Positions 1 through 6,454 of a stretch of 25,573 nt of DNA are shown piece after piece. Numbering within the stretch: the first letter of the stretch is position 1; every line of letters begins with the position of its first letter. The notes under the pieces were generated by a model. That model had not been told where the DNA came from, did not search any database, and was given only the letters and a program-made list of their open reading frames with translations. A program made the translations under genes and the position numbers. Origin of the DNA: G020354785 sp964521285. GTDB taxonomy: Bacteria > Bacteroidota > Bacteroidia > Bacteroidales > UBA10428. The stretch is taken from contig CAZFQS010000034.1 in NCBI GenBank assembly GCA_964521285.1, positions 1 to 25,573 on the forward strand, written 5' to 3'.

Positions 1-349
1 CCGGTCGCAGTATTTGTTCATAGTAAGCTTTTCCTTTTAGCCTTTTGCCGATCATCTGTTTTAGGTTGTATTGTGTAACACCAGCAGGGTATGCCTTTAA
101 ATTACAAACAAGGTCCAGGTCAAATTCTTCCTCACGCTTCAATGGTCTTATTACAGTTCCCAACCTGAAAGAACCCTGAGGATAGACCTCGGGATAGTAT
201 GGGGCTAGCAAGGTGTCTTCTTCCTGAAGATACTCACCAAGGGATTTATATCTTTTTTCAGCAATCTCATACTGTCTTTCTGTAATATCCAATGCATCCG
301 AAAGTTGCGTCAGGATTTCGTTAAATTGTTGTTTTTCTGTTAATAACAT
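1..349 (-). CDS. CD-NTase (CBASS/DncV-like nucleotidyltransferase), 3'-truncated by window edge
   Basis: The reverse complement from ATG at 349 stays open to the window edge, giving the first 116 residues. It starts MLLTEKQQFNEILTQL. At about residues 64-84 it carries PQGSFRLGT, then EFDLDLVCNL. This is the GS-loop followed by a D-x-D metal-binding pair that defines the Pol-beta-like fold of cGAS/DncV enzymes (SMODS family). Such enzymes make cyclic di- or trinucleotides that activate a CBASS effector, usually when phage infects. The effector and any accessory genes would lie beyond the left edge. The ATG is 11 bp past the hsdM stop on the same strand, so the gene is probably co-transcribed with the type I methylation genes. 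The family call is firm from the motif and N-terminal style. The clade and the cyclic nucleotide made cannot be read from this fragment. Confidence 0.8.
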   Translation of the reverse strand, partial: MLLTEKQQFNEILTQLSDALDITERQYEIAEKRYKSLGEYLQEEDTLLAPYYPEVYPQGSFRLGTVIRPLKREEEFDLDLVCNLKAYPAGVTQYNLKQMIGKRLKGKAYYEQILRP

Positions 350-360
350 AGTAATATTTT

Positions 361-1884
361 TTAGATTTTATATCCTAATTCTTTTAGATATTTGTCCATT
401 TCAGAACGAACAGTAAAAAGTTCATTTTCAAGTTGGTTAATTTCCTTTTGGACAACTTCAATATCGACCGGTTCTTCTTCTTCAAATGTGTCCACATAAA
501 GTGGAATATTCAGATTATAGTCATTTTCCTTTATTTCTTCCATTGTTGCACGTCTGGCATATTTTTCTTTATTCTTAAATGCTTTGTATGCTGCTTCAAT
601 GTCTTCAATATCCTGAGGTCGAAGTTTGTTTTGTTTTTTCCCTTCCTGGTATTCTTTGCTTGCATCAATAAATAAAACATCTGTGTTTTTGCCTTTTGCT
701 TTATTAAATATCAATATAGCAGCAGGTATTCCAGTGCCAAAGAATAAATTGCCAGGCAATCCAATTACAGCTTCTAATATATTTTCTTCAATTAGTTTAA
801 GTCTAATTTTACCTTCAGCACTACCACGAAAAAGAACTCCGTGAGGAACAATAATTCCAACTTTACCAGTTGGCAAAGAGGTATCAATCATGTGCAAAAT
901 AAAAGCATAATCGCCTTTACTTTTAGGTGGTATACCGCGTAAGAAACGTTTAAAACGATCAGCTTCTGCATTTTCATAACCCCACTTATCCAAGCTAAAT
1001 GGAGGATTGGCAACTACAATATCAAATTTCATCAATCCCTCACCTTCTATTAATTTTGGATTGTTTATAGTATCACCCCATTGAATATCGGCAGCATCTC
1101 TGCCATGTAAAAACATATTTAGTTTGCATAAAGCCCATGTGTCACCATTACTTTCCTGGCCGAATAAGGAATAATCATTTGATGAAGAACCATCTTCGTT
1201 TTTCACTTCTTCGGCAACCGTTATTAATAAAGAACCTGAACCGCAAGTCGGGTCACAAATTCGATCTCCTTTTTTAGGTGAAATAAGTTTTGCCAATAAT
1301 TCAGAAACCTCATGAGGAGTATAAAATTCACCACCCTTTTTACCAGCACCTGAGGCAAAACGCTCTATAAGATACATATATGCATTTCCAATTAAATCTT
1401 CCTTACGACCTAAAACAGATGGCCTAAAATCAAGTATAGGATTTGCAAAATCATTTATCAGGTTTTTTAGTCTACGATTCCGATCTTTAGTTTGTCCAAG
1501 TTTTTCAGAATTGAAACTTATATTTCGAAATACACCTTCGAGTTTTTCAAGGTTTTGATCCTCAATTTTAGCTAATACCTTATCTATTTTCTCACCTATA
1601 TCCGTATCATTACGATGCTCATATATGTAATCAAATGTGCAATTATCTGGTAACACAAACCGTTCACGACTCATTTTTCGTTGTATCAATTCCTTATCTT
1701 TATCGTACTGCTGTTCATATACAGTGTATTTATCTTTCCATGTATCACCTAAATATTTAAGAAACATAAATACCAAAATGTAATTCTTGTATTCTGAAGA
1801 ATCGAAAGCACCTCTGAAAGTATCACATGCTGCCCACAAGGTGCTATTTATCTGTTCTTGAGTTGGTCTTTGATTGTTTTCCAT
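361..1884 (-). CDS. hsdM: Type I restriction-modification DNA methyltransferase subunit HsdM
   Basis: This 507-residue protein is the usual length for HsdM, the N6-adenine methyltransferase that works with HsdS to modify type I sites. An HsdM N-terminal helical domain spans about residues 10-150. The catalytic domain follows, with GEFYTPHEV at about 185-193, the SAM-binding motif I DPTCGSG at 211-217 and the catalytic motif IV NPPF at 293-296. The C-terminus is a charged coiled-coil-like helix ending KELGYKI. Its ATG follows the GIY-YIG stop after one base, and the CD-NTase start is 11 bp downstream, so it lies mid-operon. No hsdR is visible; it could lie beyond the left edge. All the key catalytic motifs are intact, so an active methyltransferase is expected. 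Confidence 0.95.
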   Translation of the reverse strand: MENNQRPTQEQINSTLWAACDTFRGAFDSSEYKNYILVFMFLKYLGDTWKDKYTVYEQQYDKDKELIQRKMSRERFVLPDNCTFDYIYEHRNDTDIGEKIDKVLAKIEDQNLEKLEGVFRNISFNSEKLGQTKDRNRRLKNLINDFANPILDFRPSVLGRKEDLIGNAYMYLIERFASGAGKKGGEFYTPHEVSELLAKLISPKKGDRICDPTCGSGSLLITVAEEVKNEDGSSSNDYSLFGQESNGDTWALCKLNMFLHGRDAADIQWGDTINNPKLIEGEGLMKFDIVVANPPFSLDKWGYENAEADRFKRFLRGIPPKSKGDYAFILHMIDTSLPTGKVGIIVPHGVLFRGSAEGKIRLKLIEENILEAVIGLPGNLFFGTGIPAAILIFNKAKGKNTDVLFIDASKEYQEGKKQNKLRPQDIEDIEAAYKAFKNKEKYARRATMEEIKENDYNLNIPLYVDTFEEEEPVDIEVVQKEINQLENELFTVRSEMDKYLKELGYKI

Positions 1885-1885
1885 A

Positions 1886-2200
1886 TTACTTATTACATTT
1901 AAGTTTAAGCTTATTTATCCATTCTGCTTCTTTCTTTAGTCTTTCATCTTTATCTGAATTTGGCAAGAGCTCAAAGACTAATATTTTTGTTAAATTTGAT
2001 CGCATAAATTGTTTAAGACATTCATTTTCTTCACTGTCGCTAAAATGTTTATTTGTTCTCTCTTTGAGATTGTCTGTTTCTCCTACATAACGGCAATTTA
2101 TAGGTTTTCCATCATTTGTATCCTTAGCATATATAGCATATACTACTTTTTTCTGAGGTAAAGCATCCAAATTGTTTTTATTAATTTCAATATCTTCCAT
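1886..2200 (-). CDS. Small single-domain GIY-YIG nuclease
   Basis: This 104-residue protein is essentially one GIY-YIG domain. The two motif strands read YAIYA (residues 21-25) and RYVGET (37-42). They are followed by NLKER with the conserved Arg48, then His52, and a C-terminal helix KKEAEWINKLK holding the probable metal-binding Glu (Glu91, or Glu93). The first motif is a variant, with Ala where the family usually has Gly. GIY-YIG enzymes cut DNA in homing endonucleases, UvrC and some restriction enzymes. There is no extra DNA-binding domain, so specificity may come from a partner. The gene is separated by one base from the hsdS-like gene upstream and from hsdM downstream, which implies coupled translation. 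Cleavage of DNA by the complex is inference. Confidence 0.8.
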   Translation of the reverse strand: MEDIEINKNNLDALPQKKVVYAIYAKDTNDGKPINCRYVGETDNLKERTNKHFSDSEENECLKQFMRSNLTKILVFELLPNSDKDERLKKEAEWINKLKLKCNK

Positions 2201-2201
2201 T

Positions 2202-2795
2202 TTATATATAATTTAATTGGTTACATAAAACTGTTTCTAAAAGCATTCTTCTTTTTTCCTTTACAGATTCCATAATGTCTTGTTCTCTTTGCATTAGTAT
2301 ATCAAGTTTTACTATTCTATTTTGTTTCTCTAATGAAGGAATTCTGATTTTCATTTCTTTTACTGTGTTAATATTAATATTTGGTATATATGTTCCAGCC
2401 ATATTCTCTTTTAAATATTGCTGTACTTTTCGTTGATTAATATACCACGCAACAAAATATGGATTAGCTATTTCTCTATTTATTCTTATCACAAAGAATG
2501 CTGAAGCTGCTATAGCTATAGGCAAATCTAAATCATAAATTAAAGCATAATTATTTGCTCCCTTTGCGGTGAATAGAATATCTTCTTTTTGTAAATGATA
2601 TTTGTCTTTTATTTTATCACCTTTGATTTGTACCATTGTATTTTCAATTCTTGAATAATTATTAGACAAATCTTTCATTTGAATAACAAATATATTTCCA
2701 TCTTTCTCATTTTCAATTCTTCCCCTGAATGAATATCCTCCAAATATTCCCTCTTTAACTATAATTTCTTTTAATTTTTTATTAATATAATTCAT
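2202..2795 (-). CDS. hsdS: Half-length type I specificity subunit (HsdS-like, single target-recognition domain)
   Basis: From the ATG at 2795 this encodes 197 residues. A full HsdS has about 400, with two target-recognition domains (TRDs). One TRD is visible (about residues 1-150: KKLKEIIVKEGIFGG, FVIQMKDLSNNY, DILFTAKG, then NENMAGTYIPNININ-like text with the conserved N-x-x-x-V/L pattern). It is followed by MKIRIPSLEKQNRIVKLDIL, the start of the conserved helix that packs HsdS halves together. Half-size HsdS proteins are known to work as dimers that read palindromic split sites. An upstream in-frame TTG at 2816 would add seven residues. The promoter's -7 box ends at 2814, which would leave no leader for the TTG, so the ATG is preferred. 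It is the first gene of the minus-strand operon. Confidence 0.85.
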   Translation of the reverse strand: MNYINKKLKEIIVKEGIFGGYSFRGRIENEKDGNIFVIQMKDLSNNYSRIENTMVQIKGDKIKDKYHLQKEDILFTAKGANNYALIYDLDLPIAIAASAFFVIRINREIANPYFVAWYINQRKVQQYLKENMAGTYIPNININTVKEMKIRIPSLEKQNRIVKLDILMQREQDIMESVKEKRRMLLETVLCNQLNYI

Positions 2796-2871
2796 TGCAT
2801 AATTTTTAGGATGCAAATATAAATATAATTATTTAAATTACAAAACAAATTTATGCATAATTTTTAGGATG
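2796..2871. repeat. Pair of 18-bp direct repeats flanking the hsd promoter
   Basis: The word TGCATAATTTTTAGGATG occurs exactly at 2796-2813 and again at 2854-2871, a period of 58 bp. A looser match continues past the right end of each copy, into CAAATAT-like text. One copy sits between the -7 box and the start codon, the other just upstream of the -33 box. That placement suits paired operators, though a simple duplication is also possible. Confidence 0.75.
2814..2844 (-). promoter_or_regulatory. Bacteroidota-type promoter of the hsdS/GIY-YIG/hsdM/CD-NTase operon
   Basis: On the minus strand TTTG (2844-2841) is followed after exactly 19 bases by TATATTTG (2821-2814). This matches the Bacteroidota housekeeping consensus TTTG-N19-21-TANNTTTG. 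Transcription would begin a few bases further on, just ahead of the ATG at 2795, giving a very short leader. Confidence 0.7.
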
Positions 2872-2898
2872 TACAAATATTTTTATTATTTTTGTATT

Positions 2899-2971
2899 GG
2901 CCAAGTAGCTCAGCTGGATAGAGCGGTAGATTACTAATCTATTGGTCGCGGGTTCGAATCCCGCCTTGAAA
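2899..2971 (+). tRNA. tRNA-like gene, anticodon loop TTACTAA, broken acceptor stem (probable pseudogene or integration remnant)
   Basis: A cloverleaf can be drawn. The D-stem is GCTC/GAGC (2908-2911, 2921-2924) and the anticodon stem is GTAGA/TCTAT around loop TTACTAA (2931-2937). The variable loop is TGGTC, and the T-stem is GCGGG/CCCGC around TTCGAAT. The acceptor 5' strand GGCCAAG (2899-2905) pairs with only four bases, CTTG (2965-2968). The next three bases are AAA, where GCC-like pairing is needed. The anticodon in register is ACT, which would read AGU serine codons and is not a normal bacterial anticodon, and the short variable loop is unlike tRNA-Ser. The lost 3' end of the acceptor suggests a decayed gene or a tRNA cut by an old integration at its 3' end. 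The amino-acid identity is not assigned. Confidence 0.6.
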
Positions 2972-3023
2972 ATAAATCAAATACAATAAATTGCAAGGTG
3001 GAGTAAAATCCAACTTTTTTTAA

Positions 3024-3215
3024 CTCCACACACATTTTGCTTCGTTTCACTTCACAAAAAGAGTGTTTCGCTCTGAGGTATGTTTAAGGAAGATTTAGTT
3101 GTAGTGCCCCTCTCCCACTAATATAACCTTGAAAATTATTGATTAAGCCCGGAAGGGCTTAACAATAATTTTTTCCAAAGCAATATTAACATAATGCATA
3201 AGCATTATAAGACAC
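3024..3215. repeat. Dispersed structured repeat, copy 1
   Basis: This copy begins CTCCACACACATTTTGCTTC and carries the conserved block CAAAAAGAGTGTTTCGCTCT at 3054-3073. A long hairpin follows at 3132-3172. Its outer arms AAAATTATTG/CAATAATTTT (10 bp) and inner arms TTAAGCCC/GGGCTTAA (8 bp) close on loop GGAA, with one bulged base. The copy ends with the small hairpin ATAATGCATAAGCATTAT (3192-3209). Related copies lie at 13074 and 15907 in the same orientation. No protein is encoded. It fills most of the gap from the tRNA-like gene to 3493; the rest of that gap shows nothing except the terminator-like hairpin. Confidence 0.75.
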
Positions 3216-3445
3216 CTTATTAAATACGTTTCTTATAATAAGCATTATTTTAAATAGCATTAAGTTAATAAGAATATGGGAGAATTGAAAAATCAATTTC
3301 AACAAAAGGAAAATTTTTAAATTTGTTTAACAAATGATAATATGAAAAAGCTCTTTTTTAGTGAGAAAATTGAGGCGGTCACTTTGCTCCAATGAAGATG
3401 GTCAATTTGTTTGGAATTTGCACCATCTGCATATTTAAATAGTAA

Positions 3446-3475
3446 AGCCCGGCTTGCAGAACCGGGCTCTTTTAA
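3446..3475. terminator. Hairpin downstream of the minus-strand YCF48 genes
   Basis: The arms AGCCCGG (3446-3452) and CCGGGCT (3462-3468) pair around a nine-base loop. The T-rich run (CTCTTTT) is on the plus strand, and the minus-strand side has only TTT. It lies about 20 bp beyond the stop of the minus-strand gene ending at 3494. It may therefore work in both directions or mainly stop transcription coming from the left. Confidence 0.5.
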
Positions 3476-3493
3476 TTATTCATTTTCACCTTT

Positions 3494-4738
3494 CTATTTA
3501 ATCAACACAAGTTTTCTGCTTTCAACATATGAACCAACTTCCAGCCTATAAATATAAATACCACCTGGAAAACTCCTTGCATCCCATGTTACCTCGTAGT
3601 TACCCGGAACCATTTCCTCATTAATAAGGGCTCCGACTTCCTTTCCTTGCGCCGTATATATTTTCAACGTTACATGGTTGCTGCCTGGAATTCGGAATTT
3701 GATGCTGGTCTCAAGATTGAACGGATTGGGATAGCTATGGCTGATCGATGAATGCCGGGTCATCCCATCTAGTTGTTTCTCCTCTATCCAGGTTATGCTA
3801 CCAGTTTTTGTGTGCAAGATAGTACCATTGTATCCAACAGCCGTTCCTGTGTCGCTATTGATGAAGAATACTTTGTAGAGACCATTCACTGTGGGAATCT
3901 TCTGCTCTGTCCACGTTGTGCCGCCATCCTCTGTATGGATTATTATTCCATTATGACCAGGATAACTACCACCAACCGTAATCCCCGTATTAGCATCAGT
4001 TAAGAAGACATCCCAGAATGCCATCGATGTCCCGCTTGTCTGTTTGGTCCATATTTCACCTCCATTGGTTGTGTGCAGGATAGTTCCACCATGTCCCACG
4101 ACAGTCCCTATGTCGGCATTAATGAAGGAAACTCCACAGAGTGTTACTCCTGTTCCGCTTGTCTGGCTGTTCCATGTAGAACCTCCATCTGTTGTACGCA
4201 GAATGGTGCCATGGAATCCCACTACAGTCCCTGTGTTGGAGTCAGTAAATGAAACTTTATAGAGCACCTCCAACGTCCCGCTTGTCTGTTTAGTCCATAT
4301 TTCGCCTCCATTGGATGTACGTAAAATTGTGCCAGAATCTCCCACGATAGTTGCTGTATTGGTATCAATGCAGAAGACGGCATATAGATGATTTAGTGTC
4401 CCACTTGTCTGGCTGGTCCATGTATTACCTCCATCCGTTGAGTGTAAGATAGTACCGCTGTCTCCAACGGCTATTCCTGTGCCATCATGAGTAAAGGAGA
4501 CATCCCAGAGATAAGTTGTTGTACCACTTGTTTGGCTTGTCCATGTTTCACTACCATCGGTTGTTCGCAGGATGGTGCCTCCAGATCCTACTACAATCCC
4601 TGTATCAACATTGATAAAGGAGACACCCCAGAGATCAGCCGTAGTCCCGCTTATCTGGGAGATCCATTGGGTGTAACCATTGCTCAGGCACATCAATACT
4701 GTGCCTATCAATAAAACAGAGTATTTAATACTTTTCAT
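3494..4738 (-). CDS. Secreted seven-bladed YCF48/BNR-type beta-propeller with T9SS sorting domain
   Basis: From the ATG at 4738 this is 414 residues. The ATG is preferred over an in-frame one 30 bases upstream because AAGGAGG (4750-4744) sits five bases before it and a good signal peptide (MKSIKYS... ending NGYTQ) starts there. Seven repeats of about 41 residues follow, each of the form SGT-x-LW-x-VSF-x-D-x-x-TG-x-VVG-x-GGTILRTTDGG-x-TW, as expected for a YCF48-like propeller. The last 80 or so residues, from SYPNPFN to YVESRKLVLIK, form a FlgD-like T9SS type A tail with the PGGIYIYRL strand. The protein should cross the outer membrane and be released or anchored at the surface. Its ligand is unknown. 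It lies 40 bp downstream of a paralogue and is probably co-transcribed with it. Confidence 0.85.
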   Translation of the reverse strand: MKSIKYSVLLIGTVLMCLSNGYTQWISQISGTTADLWGVSFINVDTGIVVGSGGTILRTTDGSETWTSQTSGTTTYLWDVSFTHDGTGIAVGDSGTILHSTDGGNTWTSQTSGTLNHLYAVFCIDTNTATIVGDSGTILRTSNGGEIWTKQTSGTLEVLYKVSFTDSNTGTVVGFHGTILRTTDGGSTWNSQTSGTGVTLCGVSFINADIGTVVGHGGTILHTTNGGEIWTKQTSGTSMAFWDVFLTDANTGITVGGSYPGHNGIIIHTEDGGTTWTEQKIPTVNGLYKVFFINSDTGTAVGYNGTILHTKTGSITWIEEKQLDGMTRHSSISHSYPNPFNLETSIKFRIPGSNHVTLKIYTAQGKEVGALINEEMVPGNYEVTWDARSFPGGIYIYRLEVGSYVESRKLVLIK

Positions 4739-4743
4739 AATAA

Positions 4744-4750
4744 CCTCCTT
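4744..4750 (-). promoter_or_regulatory. Strong Shine-Dalgarno site deciding the start of the YCF48 gene
   Basis: The minus strand reads AAGGAGG, five bases, then ATG at 4738. The same sequence and spacing precede the paralogue (6110-6104, ATG at 6098). Strong Shine-Dalgarno sites are uncommon in Bacteroidota. This one sets the start of the downstream gene ten codons inside the longest open frame. Confidence 0.7.
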
Positions 4751-4778
4751 TTTAGTAGAGTTACACATTATTAACTTT

Positions 4779-6098
4779 CTACCTCACAACAATCTTCCCA
4801 ACATAAACAGAATTAGACTGCCTAACCTTTACCAGGTATATCCCTTTTGTATAGCCTGATAAATCAAGCTGTTCAACAAAATGTGCATTAATGTTCCTGT
4901 ATTCTTTCTGATAAATAAGTTTGCCCGTAATAGTTAATATCTCGATTTCTAATCCTTGATAGCCTGCATTGCTAATTTCAATATTTAATACATTATTAGT
5001 GGGATTTGGATAAATCCTGGTTATTGGTTCTCTAATTTCTTCTATATTACTAACAGGCCAGATATACTCTGTCCATGTTTCGCCCCCGTTCGTTGTGCGT
5101 AGGATAGTACCATTGTTACCAACGGCTGTTCCCGTGCTATCATTGATGAAGAAAACTTTATTAAGAGGCATCTCTGTGGGAATGGTCTGTTCAGTCCATG
5201 TTGTTCCGCCATCTGTCGTGCGCAGTATTATTCCCTCGTTATGAGCTGACCAATTACCACCAACCACGAATCCTGTATCTGCATTAATGAAGAAGACATT
5301 CCAGAGTTCCGGCCATGTTTCGTTTGTCTGTTCGATCCATGTTTCACCACCATTGGTTGTGCGCAGGATGGTGCCACCAGTGCCCACGACAATACCTGTA
5401 CTATCATTGGTAAAGAAAACCCCATAGAGACCAGTCAAATCTTCATAGTGTTCCTGGACGGTCCATGTTTCACCGCCATTGGTTGTACGCATGATGAAAC
5501 TGCCAGTAGTATCCATAGGGACACAACCAACACACCCACCAGCGACCGCCGTTCCCGTATCAGCATTACTAAAAAATACATCCCAGAAACCAGTAGCTAA
5601 TCCAGTTTGTTGTTTAATCCAGGTATCACCACCGTTGGTTGTGTAATAGATAATTGCCTTCGTAGTATCATAATATTCATTACCTGCGATCCATAATGTA
5701 TTGGAATCGAGACAGAAAATGGAACTTAATGTGATATTTTCAGTTGACTGTGCGATCCATGTGGCTCCTCCATCCGTTGTATGCAGGATTGTGTTACATT
5801 GTCCCACGATCCACCCATTCATGTCATCAGAGAAACAAACTTCTTCGAGATAACCATCCCCTCCTACTTCAGGATATGTCTGTGGACTCCAAGTATCACC
5901 CGCGTCTGTTGTTCGCAGAATACAGTCGTCTGGATAGCCTCCCACCACAAATCCCGTGCTATCGTCAATAAACCAGACTCCAAAGAGATCAGTCGTAGTA
6001 CAGCTTGTCTGAGGATACCATTCCGACTGGGTGTAACCATTGCTCAAGAACATTAATACTGTACCGAGCAATAAAATAGAGTATTTAATACTTTTCAT
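4779..6098 (-). CDS. Secreted YCF48-like beta-propeller with T9SS type A sorting domain (paralogue)
   Basis: This 439-residue protein has a signal peptide nearly identical to that of its neighbour (MKSIKYSILLLGTVLMFLSN). Seven YCF48-type blades follow, recognised by repeated TILRTTNGGETW endings. Blades 3, 4 and 6 carry longer loops, and blade 4 has a Cys-rich insert GGCVGCVPMDTT. The C-terminal domain runs from IYPNPTNNVLNIE to YVGKIVVR. This is the classic Por secretion tail and is not closely related to the FlgD-like tail of the neighbour, so the two genes share a front end and differ at the back. The start is supported by AAGGAGG five bases upstream. A conserved upstream block at 6178-6325 is shared with the kelch gene. 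Function beyond extracellular binding is unknown. Confidence 0.85.
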   Translation of the reverse strand: MKSIKYSILLLGTVLMFLSNGYTQSEWYPQTSCTTTDLFGVWFIDDSTGFVVGGYPDDCILRTTDAGDTWSPQTYPEVGGDGYLEEVCFSDDMNGWIVGQCNTILHTTDGGATWIAQSTENITLSSIFCLDSNTLWIAGNEYYDTTKAIIYYTTNGGDTWIKQQTGLATGFWDVFFSNADTGTAVAGGCVGCVPMDTTGSFIMRTTNGGETWTVQEHYEDLTGLYGVFFTNDSTGIVVGTGGTILRTTNGGETWIEQTNETWPELWNVFFINADTGFVVGGNWSAHNEGIILRTTDGGTTWTEQTIPTEMPLNKVFFINDSTGTAVGNNGTILRTTNGGETWTEYIWPVSNIEEIREPITRIYPNPTNNVLNIEISNAGYQGLEIEILTITGKLIYQKEYRNINAHFVEQLDLSGYTKGIYLVKVRQSNSVYVGKIVVR

Positions 6099-6159
6099 AA
6101 TAACCTCCTTTTTTATTTAGGTATGTTTTATACTGGCTTAAATATTCAGTATTATTTGT

Positions 6160-6192
6160 TTAAGATATGATAAGAAAGTATCTGTTTTTCAT
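6160..6192 (-). pseudogene. Ten-codon remnant of a secreted-protein 5' end
   Basis: On the minus strand ATG at 6192 encodes MKNRYFLIIS and then stops (6160-6162). The kelch protein at 12854 starts MKNRYLIQKS within an otherwise matching upstream region. This looks like the decapitated start of a related gene, left ahead of the YCF48 gene at 6098. A short translated leader is the alternative. Confidence 0.5.
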
Positions 6193-6325
6193 GATGTAAG
6201 TTTTTAGTTATGTATAAATTTTTAAGGTCATTTCCGTGACCCGGATTCATATTTGATTTAAATCATTAGTATAACAGCTAAGGTTGGAAAAGTGAGTAAA
6301 GGTTTTTTATAGTACACTGATTTTA
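6178..6325. repeat. Duplicated upstream region, copy A (pairs with 12840-12988)
   Basis: About 148 bp match 12840-12988 at roughly 80 percent by eye. Shared words include GTATCTGTTTTTCATGATGT and TTAAATCATTAGTATAA. The match covers the first codons of the kelch-type leader and the region upstream of it, so it probably carries a promoter or leader. No TANNTTTG box is visible on the minus strand. The rest of the gap up to the sigma factor at 6455 shows no gene and no clear canonical promoter. Confidence 0.7.
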
Positions 6326-6454
6326 AGAAAACAAACCTGCATTCTGACTCTTTAAAATTCCTTGACTTTCATAATAAATATTCGTAATTTGGTGGTGTTA
6401 ATGAAGTAATTCGTTTTCTCGCAAGCAGTTCTATCCACTAAACCTTTCAACAGT

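Noticed and set aside
433..844. Two plus-strand open frames opposite hsdM
   Set aside because: They overlap the strongly supported hsdM gene on the other strand, their products are low-complexity and hydrophobic, and they have no start signals.
2202..2816. HsdS start at TTG 2816
   Set aside because: The promoter's -7 box ends at 2814, so the transcript would begin after or at this codon. ATG 2795 fits.
2796..2871. Direct repeats as the start of a CRISPR array
   Set aside because: There are only two copies, the stretch between them holds a promoter rather than a spacer series, and no cas gene is present.
2899..3215. An integrated mobile element bounded by the tRNA-like gene
   Set aside because: No integrase, excisionase or matching attachment site was found in the window, so the broken acceptor is reported only as a remnant.
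3340..3393. Seventeen-codon plus-strand frame MKKLFFSEKIEAVTLL...
   Set aside because: It is too short, without homologue or ribosome site. It lies between a repeat and a hairpin and is likely chance or unrecognisable debris.
3773..6056. Several open frames antisense to or out of frame with the YCF48 genes
   Set aside because: Repetitive coding DNA opens shadow frames. These follow the blade repeats and show no domain or leader.
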